Assembly (NCBI GenBank): GCA_958295735.1
Contig: OY282369.1
Span: forward strand, 542,161 to 606,160
Direction of reading: 5' to 3'
From: an uncultured Candidatus Cenarchaeum sp.
GTDB lineage: Archaea > Thermoproteota > Nitrososphaeria > Nitrososphaerales > Nitrosopumilaceae
Length of the DNA: 64,000 bases
Shown here: piece by piece, positions 46,357 through 58,300 of the stretch
How positions within the stretch are numbered: position 1 is the stretch's first letter
How the letters are laid out: every line of letters starts with the position of its first letter
Translations under genes and position numbers: made by a program
Notes under the pieces: model-generated
Database searches by the model: none
Seen by the model: only the letters and a program-made list of their open reading frames with translations
What the model was told of the DNA's origin: nothing

Positions 46357-49300
46357 GAGCAGTTGACGACGAACGTGACGGTCTGCGATATGAAGTCGGC
46401 CTCGAGCGCGTCCAGCCCCGCCAGGTTGATCCGGAAGTCGACGTCCACGCTGCCGCCCGGCGGCGTCCCCCCCGGTATCACGGTGCCCGCGGCCAGCGGG
46501 GTAGAGTCGGCCCGCCGCGGGGAGGCGCCGTCCAGGCCCACGGCCATCTCCGTGTACGAGAACGGCAGCAGTCCCTGCACGGGGACGCCGTCCTTGAACT
46601 GCGCCCAGTCCGTGGCGGACACGGACACCGCGGGCATCGGGCCGGTCCCTATGTTCGTCACGGTCTGCCGCGCCGGCCTGCTCGTGCTCCCCGCGGACAG
46701 GTTTGGGAGGGCGAGCGCCGACTTTTCCAGGTCTATCCCGCACGAGTCCAGGCCCCGGAGCAGCTCGGGCGCCCGCTCCCACTCCGCCGCCGTACCGGAC
46801 ACGGACCACGCGCCGTACGTTATGGGCAGCCGCAGGTCGCCGGCGCCGTTCACGCCCGTGCGCCCGAGCGGGCCGCCGTCCGAGTCGGCCGCCCTCGCGA
46901 CGTGGCCTCCCGCCCCCGACGGATCGCCCCCGGCCAGCGCCAGGGCCCTGCCGAGTATGCGCGCGGCCTCGTACGCGGCGTAGGCCGGCGTGGCCGACGC
47001 GGCGGGGCCAGGAGCGCCCGCTGGGCCGTACGCGGCATAGTCGACGAAGTCCGTCGCGGCGTTCCGCTCCACGGCGAACTGCACCGCGGACAGCCGCACG
47101 TCCCTGGCCAGCTGCACGGCCGCCGCGTCCCGCAGCACTAGGGGGGACGCGGCCACCCCGCCGCCCGCCCCCGCCCCCGCGCCGCCGGCCGCGAACCATA
47201 CGGACCTGTCCCGCACGGGGCTGCCCGCCCCCGCGCCCCCCGCGATGGCGGCCAGCCCCGAGTCGGAGCCGGCGTACACGACGGCCACGCTCCTGGCGGT
47301 CCCGCTGCCGGCCGCCTCCCGCACGGCGTCCCCTATGGGCGCGGCGGCCGCGCCGCCCCCGCCTCCCGAAAACTCGACGGGCGGGCCGACGCGCACGCCT
47401 AGCGGCCCCAAGTCGGACGCCAGCGGCCCCAGCAGGCCGTATTCCGGGCCGCGCGCGTCCGTCTGCACCACCGGCACGACCGCGCCGAACCCGCCCCGCG
47501 CGATCTCGACGGCGAGGACCCTGGCCAGGTGCGCCGCGCCCGGCTCCAGCCGGTATATGCCGTCCCCCTCCACGGCCAGCGAGCGCGCCGCGGACGAGTG
47601 CGACACCAGGGTTATCCCGTTCGCCCCGGCGTACCCCGCCATGCCGCGCAGCGCCGCATCCGAGGCCGGGCCCACGTACAGCGCGGGCCCCCGCCCGCCG
47701 TCGTGGGCGTCCCGGAGCGCCGCCCCGGCGGCGGCCCCGGACGCGCCGGCCGGGAGCGCGTATTCCGTGACGTTGACGAGGAACGCGTAGCCGCGCTCCT
47801 CCGAGAGGGCGTTGAAGGCGGCGGCGCCGAGCCGCGCCGCCCCGGCCGAGGGGTCTCCCGGGCCGCGCGAAAAGGCGCCCACCAGCACGCTCCGCTTGTT
47901 GCCCTCCTGCCCGCCCGCGGACTTTGGGCCGGGGTTTTCGATGGGGTTCCCGAAGGCGTCGGTGACGTTCCCCGACACGTCGAACCGCACCTCGGAGCCG
48001 GCCGAGGCGGTCGTCCCGATGCCCGCGTTCCACGACACCACGACGTTGTTCCCGAACGCGGCGGCCCCCGAGGCGGCGCCGCGGTTGCCTTCCGCGGGGG
48101 CGCCGTCCACCCTGACGTTGGAATAGTGGGCCGGAACGGCCAGCACCGGCTCGTCGTACACGGCCGCGACGGAGCTGCCGTTCAGCACGAAGGCCCACAC
48201 GAACGACGGGCCGTCGGAGTCGCGGCCGGCGGACAGCGGCGCCGGCTCCCGCTCGTGCGCCGAGCGGCCGTTCGTGACGAAGCCGTCGGGCAGCGACACG
48301 GTGGTGGACAGCGGGTCGGAGTACTCGGCGGCCCCGAGCGCCTCCGCCTTCGGGCCCGGCACGGGCAGCGCGAAGGTCCTGCCCCCCTCGCTGCCGGATG
48401 CGGCCGACTCGAAGTCGCCGGCGGACAGGGCCAGCGTCGCGTCGCCGCCCCCGCTCCGGCCGCGGATCTCGATCTCGCCCGCGAACGACCGCGCGTCCGG
48501 CATCGTGACCGCCTCGTCGAACGTGACGGTGAGCCGCCCCGTGCTGCTGCTTCCCGGCTCCAGGTTGATCGCCGCCGCGGCGAGGCGCGGGGGCGAGGGA
48601 TCCTGCGCGTGCGCGAGCGGGACGGGGGGCAGGCCGCCCCGCGCGTACGGGCTGCCGCCCGCATCCGACACGAAGCCGTCGGGCAGCGACACGGTGGCCG
48701 AGCCCAGGTCCGCCCCGTTGAGCTGCACCCTCTTGGCGCCCGATATGTCCAGCGCGAACGCCGCATCCCCCGGGTGGCCCGACGCGACGGAGGGGACGTC
48801 CGCGGCGGACAGGGCGACCTCCCCGCCGCCGCCGCGTATCACGATCTCTCCCGCGAACGACCGCGCGTCCGGCATCGTGACCGCCCCGCCGAACGTGACG
48901 GTGAGCCGGCCGTTGCTGCCCGCTTCCAGGTCTAGTCTGGCGGCTTCGAGCAGGACGCCCGCGGCGGGGGCCGCGCCCTCGTACGTTATCGAGAACCTGG
49001 CCGCGCCGGAGCCGATGCCCGTCGCCGCGCTCCGCGCCGCGCCCGCGGGGACGTCGACCAGTATGGTCCCGCCGATCGTGGGCGAGACGTCGAAGGAATA
49101 CGAGTCGCCGCTGCCCGCGAAGTTGGCCGCGCCGCCGTGCGCGGTATCGTTTGAAAGCTCGATGTCGCCTGCCTCGAACCCGGTGACGGGCTCGGTAAAG
49201 TTCACCCGGAAGTTGATCGTGGTCGCGTTGGTCGGGCTCTGCTGGGCAGCCGTGATGGTCGGGGTCGGGACCGAGCTGTCGTACGTTATCGAGAACTGGT

Positions 49301-52300
49301 CCGCCGCGGTGTTGCCGTTTCCTGTAGCATCTTGGGCTGCGTTCGCGGGGACGTCGACCAGTATGGTCCCGTCGGTCGCGGGCGAGACGTCGAACGCGTA
49401 CAGGGAGCCGCTGCCCGAGAAGTTGCCGACGCCGCCGCTGGAGGCACTCCCGGAAAGCTCGATGTCGCCTGCCTCGAACCCGGTGACGGGCTCGGTAAAG
49501 TTCACCTGGAAGTTGATCATCGCCGCGCCGGTCGGGCTCCGCTGCGCAGCCGTGATGTTCGGGGCCGGGGCCGTGCCGCCGTATATCATCGAGAACTGTT
49601 TTGCCTGTGTGTTGTTGTTTCCGGCAGCATCTCGGGCTGCGCCCGCGGGGACGTCGACCAGTATCGCGCCGTCGGCCGTGGGCGAGACGTCGAAGGAGTA
49701 CGAGGCGCCGCTGCCCGAGAAGTTGCCGACGCCGCCGTGCGCGGTATCGTTTGAAAGCTCGATGTCGACTGCCTCGAACCCGGTGACGTTCTCCTCGAAT
49801 TTCACCTGGAAGTTGATCGTCGCCGCGTTTGTAGGGCTCTGCTGGGTAGCCGTGATGTTCGGGGCAGGGGCCGTGCCGTCGTACGTGATCGAGAACTGGG
49901 CCGACTTGGTGCTGCTGGTGTTTGTTGCCGCACTCCGCGCCGCGCCCGCGGGGACGTCGACCAGTATGGTGCCGTCGGCCGTGGGCGAGACGTCGAACGT
50001 GTACAGGGAGCCGCTGCCCGAGAAGTTGCCGACGCCGCCGTGCGCGGTATCGTTTGAAAGCTCGATGTCGCCCTGTTCGAACCCGGTGACGTCATCCTTG
50101 AATTTCACTTGGAAGTTGATCGTCGCCGCGTTTGTCGGGCTCTGTTGGGCAGCCGTGACGGTCGGGGTCGGGACCGAGCTGTCGTATGTTATCGAGAACT
50201 GGTCCGCCGCGGTGTTGCCGTTTCCTGCCTTGTCCTGAGCTCCGTCCGCGGGGACGTCGACCAGTATGGTCCCGTCGGTCGTGGGCGAGACGTCGAAGGA
50301 GTACGAGGCGCCGCTGCCCGAGAAGTTGCCGACGCCGCCGTGCTCGGTATCGTTTGAAAGCTCGATGTCGCCTGCCTCGAACCCGGTGACGGGCTCGGTA
50401 AACTCCACCGTGAACGGGATGGTGGCGGCGCCGGTCGGGCCGGGCAGCGCGGAGGTCACGTTGGGGGCGGGGGCGGTCCTGTCTATGCTGATGCTCGCGG
50501 TGTTGGAGGCCCCGTTCGGGTTTCCGGCCGCATCCTGCACGAGGCCGGGCGGCAGGCTCACCGTGAGCGCCTGCCCGTCGGCCGGATCCGCCACGTCGAA
50601 CTCGGCGCGCGCCGCATCGAACAGCGTGACGCGGTGGTTGTCCCCGTCTGCCGCGTACACGCGGCCCGATGAGTCCACCGCCACGCCCGTCACGTTGTTG
50701 GGCGAGTTGGCGAGGCTGGCGACGGGCTGCCCCGCTGAGTCGAACGCCCGGACGCGGCCGTTGCCGGCATCGGCGACGAACACGTTGCCCGCGGGGTCCA
50801 CGTCCACGGCGGACGGGGAGCCGAGCGAGTCGTAAATGTCGCGGACGGGCTGCCCCGCGGCATCGTACACGCGGACGCTGCCGTTGTTCGAGTCGGCCAC
50901 GTACACGCTGCCCGAGCCGTCGACCGCGACGCCGCTCGGCTGGTCGTGCGGGCCGCCGACGTCGCGGACGTGCCGCCACGCGTGGTCGAACACCTGGACG
51001 CGGCCGTTGCCCCTGTCGGCCACGTACGCGTTGCCCGAGGAGTCTACCGCCACGCTGCTCGGGGCGCTGAAGTTTTCGATGTCGTGGACGTGTTCCCACG
51101 CGGAGTCGAATACCCGGACGCTGTTGCCGCCGGCGTCGGCCACGTACACGCGGCCGTACGGGCCGCCTACCGCCACGTCCAGCGGGGACGCAAGGCCGCC
51201 GATGTCGCCGGCGTGGTGCCCCGCCCTGCTGAATATGGAGACGCGGTGGTTGCCGGCGTCGGCCACGTATATGCGGCCCTCGGCATCCACGGCCACGCCG
51301 CGCGGCCCGTCGAACTGGCCGCCGCCCGAGCCGGGGCTTCCAAAGTCGGCGCCGTGCGGCCACACGGTGCCCAGGTTCTGCACGGTGCCCGAGGAGGTTT
51401 CCATGTGGGAGGCCTCGAGCGCGGTCGCGTTCACGGGCTCGCCGAATGTCAGGTTGAAGGGCACCGCCGCCAGGTTGGTGGGGCCCGGCTGCATCGGGGC
51501 GATCGCCGGGGCAGGGGGCGTGCCGTCGTACGTCATCAGGAACCGGGTTGCCACGTCGACGGGGTTGCCCGGCGCGTCCCGCGCCGCGCCCGCGGGAATA
51601 TTCACCAGTATGGTCCCGTCTAACGCGGGCGAGGCGCCGGGCGAGGGCGAGACGTCGAACGCGTACGAGGCGCCGCCGCCCGAGAAGCTGCCGACGCTTC
51701 TGCCGGAGGCCGTTCCCGAAAGCTCGATGTCGCCTGCATCGAACCCGGTGACGTTCTCCTCGAATTTCACCTGGAAATTGATCGTGGCCGCGTTGGTCGG
51801 GCTCTGCTGGGTAGCCGTGATGGTCGGGGCAGGGGCCGTGGTGTCGTGTATCATCGAGAACTGTTTTGCCCGTGTGTTGTTGTTGCCGGCCGCATCTTGG
51901 GCTGCGCCCGCGGGTATGTCGACCAGTATTGTCCCGTCGGATTCCGGCGAGACGTCGAACGCGTACGTCGTGGAGTTGAGGGCCGAGAAGTTGGCCGCGC
52001 CGCCGTGCGCGGCAGTCCCCGAAAGCTTGATGTCGCCCTGCTCTAACCCGGTGACGTTCTCCTCGAATTTCACCTGGAAGTTGATCGTGGCCGCGTTGGT
52101 CGGGCTCTGCTGGGTAGCCGTGATGGTCGGGGTCGGGGCCGTGATGTCGTACGTTATCGAGAACTGTTTTGCCGGGGCGTTGCCGTTTCCGGCCTCGTCC
52201 CGCGCTCCGCCCGCGGGGACGTCGACCAGTATGGTCACGTGCAACGTGGGCGAGACGTCGAAGGAATACGAGTCGCCGCTGCCCGCGAAGTCGTCTACGC

Positions 52301-55300
52301 CGCCGTGCGCGGTATCGTTTGAAAGCTCGATGTCGCCTGCCACGAACCCGGTGACGTTCTCGTTGAATTTCACCTGGAAATTGATCGTGGCCGCGTTGGT
52401 CGGGCTCTGCTGGGTAGCCGTGATGGTCGGGACCGGAGCCTTGCCGTCGTACGTTATCATGAACTGTTTCGCCGGGGCATTCCTGTTTCCGGCATCATCT
52501 CGGGCCGCGCCCGCGGGGACGTCGACCAGTATGGTCCCGTTGGTCGCGGGCGAGACGTAGAACGTGTACGAGTCGCCGCTGCCCGAGAAGTTGCCGACGC
52601 CGCCGTGCGTGGCGGTCCCCGAAAGATCGATGTCGCCTGCCTCGAACTCGGTGACGGGCACGCTGAAGCTCACCTGGAAGATGATCGTGGCCGCGTTGGT
52701 CGGGCTCTGCTGGGCGGCCGTGATGGTCGGGACCGGGACCGTGGTGTTGTATATTATCGAGAACTGTTCTGCCGCGGTGTTGCCGTTTCCGGCATCATCT
52801 CGGGCCACGTTCGCGGGGACGTCGACCAGTATGGTCCCGTTGGTCGCGGGCGAGACGTAGAACGTGTACAGGGAGCCGCTGCCCGAGAAGTTGCCGACGC
52901 CGCCGTGCGCGGTATCGTTTGAAAGATCGATGTCGACTGCCTCGAACCCGGTGACGTTCTCGCCAAAGTCCACCGTGAACGGGATGGTGGGGGCGGCGGT
53001 CGGGCCGAGCAGCGCGGACGTTACGTTGGGGGCGGGGGCGGTCCTGTCTATGCGGATGCTCTCCGCATCGGAGGCGGCGTTCGCGTTTCCCGCCACGTCC
53101 AGCACGCGGCCGGCCGGCAGGCCCACCGTTAGCGTCCGCCCGTCGGCCGGATCCGCCACCTCGAAGGCGAAGTCGCGCGCCGCGTCGTGGGCCTTGATGC
53201 GGTGGGCCGGCCTTTCGGTCACGTACAGGGCGCCCGAGGCGGGGTCGACCGCCGCGGCGTGCGGGCCGCTGAGCCCCGCGACGTCGACGGAGTGGTCCCA
53301 CGAGGAGTCGTACACGCGGACGCGGCCGTTGTCGAAGTCGGCCACGTACGAGTAGCCGGAGGCGTCCACGGCCACGCCGTACGGCTGGCCGAACGGGTCC
53401 GCGGCGTCGGCGATGTCGGCGACTTTGGTCATGTTGGGGTCGTACACGCGGACGGCGTGGGCGTTGGTGTCGGCCACGTACAAGTAGCCGGAGGCGTTGA
53501 CCGCCGCGCCGCGCGGCTGGCTGAACCCGGTGATGTCTCCGACGCGGGCCAGGGCGGAGTCGTACACGCGGACGCGGTTGTTGCCGTAGTCGACCACGTA
53601 GGCGTGGCCCGACGGGCCGCCGACCGCCACGGCGGTCGGCTGGGAGAACCCGTCCGTGATGTCGGCGACTTTGGTCCTGTTGGTGTCGTACACGCGGACG
53701 GCGTGGGCGTTGGTGTCGGCCACGTACAGGTAGCCGGAGGCGTTGACCGCCACGCCGTTCGGCCAGGCGAGCCCCGTGATGTCGGCCACGTGGCCTCCGG
53801 CGGAGTCGAGCACCTGGACGCGGTTGTTGTTCCTGTCGGCCACGTATACCGCGCCGGAGGCGTCGACGGCTATTCCGGACGGCTCGTCGAACTGGCCGGG
53901 GCCCGAGCCGGGGCCGCTGCCGAAGGTCGCGTTGTGCCGCCACGCGTCGCGCAGGTTCCGCACGGTCCCCGAGGTCGCGTTTATGTCCGAGGCCTCGAGG
54001 GTGGACGCGTTCACGGGCTCGCTGAAGGTCAGGTTGAAGGGCACCGCCGTCAGGTTGGTGGGGCCGGGCGCCTCCGCGGCGAAGGCGGGGACGGGGGCCG
54101 TGCCGTCGTACCTTATGGAGAACCGTTCCGCCGCGGTGTTGTTGTTCCCGGCCTCGTCCCGCGCCCCGCCCGCGGGGACGTCGACCAGTATGGTCCCGTC
54201 GGCCGCGGGCGAGGCGCCGAACGCGTACGAGGCGCCGCTGCCCGAGAAGTCGGTCGCGTTGCCGGGCGCGGCCGCCCCCGAAAGCGCGACGTCGCCTGGT
54301 TCGAACCCGGTGACTGGCTCGCTGAAGGCGACCGTGAAATTGATCGTCCTGGCGTTGGTCGGGCCCCGCTGCGCGGCCGTGATGGTCGGGGCCGGGGCCG
54401 TGCCGTCGTACGTCATCGGGAACTGGGCCGACTTGGTGCTGTTGATGCCCGCATCAATCCGCGCCGCGCCCGCTGGGACGTCGACCAGTATGGTGCCGTC
54501 GGCCGTGGGCGAGACGTCGAACGTGTACGAGTCGCCGCTGCCCGAGAAGTTGCCGACGCCGCCGTGCGTGGCGGTCCCCGAAAGCTCGATGCCGTCTGCC
54601 GTGAACTCGATGACGGGTTTGCTGAAGTTCACCTGGAAATTGATCGTCGCCGCGTTGGTGGGGCTCTGCTGCGTGGCCGTGACGGTCGGGGTCGAGACCG
54701 CGCTGTTGTACGTTATCGAGAACTGGTCCGCCGCGGTGTTGATGTTTCCGGCCCCATCATGGGTTACGTTCGCGGGGACGTCGACCAGTATGGTCCCGTT
54801 GGTCGCGGGCGAGACGTAGAACGTGTACGAGTCGCCGCTGCCCGAGAAGTTGCCGACGCCGCCGCTGGAAGCATTCCCCGAAAGAACGATGTCGCTTGCC
54901 TCGAACCCGGTGACGTTCTCGCCAAAGTCCACCGCGAACGGGATGGTGGGGGCGGCGGTCGGGCCGGGCAGCGCGGAAGTTACGTTGGGGGCGGGGGCGG
55001 TCCTGTCTGTGCGGATGCTCTCCGCATCGGAGGCGGCGTTCTCGTTTCCCGCCAGGTCGTGCACGAGGCCTGCCGGCAGGCTCACCGCGAGCACCTGCCC
55101 GTCGGCCGGATCCGCCACGTTGAACTCGACGTGCGGCGCATCGAATGTCCGGATGCGGTGGGCGGTCCTTTCGGTCACGTACAGGGCTCCCGCGGCGCCG
55201 TCGACCTCCACGCCGTACGGGCCGCTGAGCCCGGTGATGTCGGCGACGCGGGCCCTCGAGGAGTCGTACACGCGGACGCGGTCGCTGCCGTAGTCCGCCA

Positions 55301-58300
55301 CGTATATGCTGCCGAAGGCATCTACCTCCACGCCGTACGGGCTGCTGAGCCCGGTGATGTAGCCGGCGATGGTAAAGTTGGGGTGGTATATGCGGACGCG
55401 GTTGCTGTCCCTCTCGGTCACGTACATGATGCCGGAGGCATCCACCGCCACGCCGAACGGTTTGTTGAACCCGGTGATCTCGCCGACGCGGTTCAGGGAG
55501 GAGTCGTACACGCGGACGCGGTCGTTGCCGAAGTCGACCACGTGTATGCGGCCCGACGGGCCGCCCACCGCCACGTCGGACGGCTGGGCGAAGTCGTCGT
55601 CCAGTAGGGCGACTTGGGTTCTGCGGTGGTCGTATATGCGGACGACGTCGGCGCTGAAGTCGGCCACGTATATGCGGCCCGACGGGCCGTCGATCGTCAC
55701 GCCGGTCGGGTGGTCGAGCCACGGAATGTGGGCGACGTATCCCTTGGAGGAGTTGAGCACCTGGATGCGGTTGTTTTCCCGGTCGGCCACGTAGATGTTT
55801 CCCGAGCCGTCGACGGCGATGCCGGACGGCGTGTCGAACTGCACGGGGCCGGATCCTTGGTCGCCGAAGGTCGCGTTGGGCGGCCACACGCTGGTCAGGT
55901 TCTGCACCGTTCCGGAGGAGGCGACGACGTCCGAGGCCGCGAGGGCGATCGCGTTTGCGGGCTCGCTGAAGGTCAGGTTGAAGGGCACCGCCGTCAGGTT
56001 GGTGGGGCCGGGCGCCTCCGCGGCGAGCGCCGGGACCGGGGCCGTCTCGTCGTACGTGATCGAGAACCGTTCCGCGGGGGCGTTGCCGTTTCCGGCCTCG
56101 TCCCGCGCCCCGCCCGCGGGGACGTCGACCAGTATGGTCCCGTCGGTCGAGGGCGAGGCGCCGAACGTGTACGAGGCGCCGCTGCCCGCGAAGTCGGTCG
56201 CGTTGCCGGGCGCGGCCGTCCCCGAAAGCGCGATGCCGGCCAGTTCGAACCCGGTGACGGGCTCGCTGAAGGCGACCGTGAAATTGATCGTCCTGGCGTT
56301 GGTCGGGCTGGACTGCGCGGAGGTTGTGGCGGGCATCGGGGCCGTCCTGTCTACGTCGATCTCCGCCGTGTTGGATTCCTCGTTCCCGATCCCGGCCGTG
56401 TCCTCCACGAGGCCGGCAGGCAGGCTCACCGCGAGCCGCCCGTCGGCCGGATCCGCCACGTCGAACGCGTACGCGAGATCAAGCGCCTTTACGGTGTTGT
56501 CGCTTGTCACGTACAGTGTGCCCGAGGAGTCGTCGACTGCCACGCCGCGCGGTTCGCCAAATCCGGTGATGTTGGCGGCCGACTGCAGTGCGGAACTGTA
56601 GATCCGGACCGTGTCGCTTCCCGTGTCGGCCACGTATATCGCGCCCGAGCCGTCGACTGCCACGCCGCGCGGTTCGCTAAATCCGGTGATGTTGGCGGCC
56701 GACTGCAGTGCGGAACTGTAGATCCGGACCGTGTCGCTTCCCGTGTCGGCCACGTACACGGCGCCCGAGCCGTCGACTGCCACGCCGCTTGGCTGGCTGA
56801 GCCCGCTGATGGTGTCGGCGCTGCTCCCGTCGGGGTTGAACTTGCGGACGTTGCCGGCATCCCTGTCGGCCACGTACACCGCGCCCGAGCCGTCGACTGC
56901 CACGCCGCTTGGCTGGCTGAGCCCGCTGATGGTGTCGGCGCTGCTCCCGTCGGGGTTGAACTTGCGGACGTTGCCGGCATCCCTGTCGGCCACGTACACC
57001 GCGCCCGAGTCGCTTACCGCCACGCCGGTTGGTCTGGTGAACCCGGCAATGCTGCCGTTGTAAGTCCCGTCGGGGCGGAATATTTGGACGCGCGAGTTGT
57101 CTTGGTCGGCCACGTGTATGAAGCCCGAGCCGTTCACGGCCACGCCGCGCGGATCTCCGAACTCGCCGTCTCCGCTGCCGGGCGCGCCGATGGTGCGGGT
57201 GTGGAGCGGCGACACGCGCAGGTTCTGCACCGTGCCGGAAGAGGCGCTTATGTCGGACGCGTCGAGGGTCGCGGGGCGTATCGGCTCGTTGAATTTCAGG
57301 CGGAATGGCACCGCCGCCAAGTTGGTGGGGCCGGGCTGGGCGGGGGTGGTGATGGTGGCCGTCGGGCTCCTCTCTATGACGATCACTTTCGTGTTGGATG
57401 CCTCGTTCGCGTTGCCGCCCGCATCCTGCACGCGGCCGGCAGGCAGGCTCACCGTGAGCCGCCCGGCGGCAGGATCCGCCACGTCGAACGCGTACGCGGT
57501 GTCGAATATCCAGATGCGTTCCACACTCCCATCTGCCACGTATATCTTGCCCGTGGCGCCGTCGACGTCCACGTCGCTCGGGAATTGAAACGTGCCGGGA
57601 AGGTCGGCGACGTAATGCTGCGTGGAGTTGAATATCTTGACGCGTCTGTTGCTCGAGTCGGCCACGTATATCGTGCCAGAGGTGTCGTCGACTGCCACGC
57701 CGTACGGCCCGCGGAATGTGCCCGGGAGAAGGCCGGTGCTCTCGCGGGCCGAGTTGAACGTATCCACCGTGTGGTTGTCCGTGTTGGCCACGTATATCGC
57801 TCCCGTGCCGTCGACGGCCACGCCGGACGGCCTGGTGAACCCGGTGATGTTGGTGACGTAGTTCCTGCCGGAATCATATATGCTTACTGTGTTGGTATCC
57901 CTGTCGGCCACGTGTATGTGGCCCGAGCCGCTCACCGCCACGTCGGCCGGCCTGGTGAACCCGGTGATGTCGGCGACGTGGCTCCCGTCGGAATCGAAGA
58001 TCCTGACGCGGCCGTTCCACGTGTCGGCCACGTATAGGGAGCCCGAGCCGTCGACCTCCACGCCGTACGGATAGCTGAAAGATGGAGAAGATGCGACGAT
58101 GCTGGTGGCGTGGCTCCCGTTGGAATGGAAGACTTGGACGCGGTGGTTGTACGTGTCGGCCACGTATATCCTGCCGGACGTGCCGTCTGCCTCCACGCCG
58201 CGCGGCCGGTCTATCTGGTCGGTGCCCGAGCCGCGGCCGCTGAAGGCTGCGTTGAATTGCGGCATTACGCGCAGGTTATGCACGGTGCCCGAGGAGGCGA

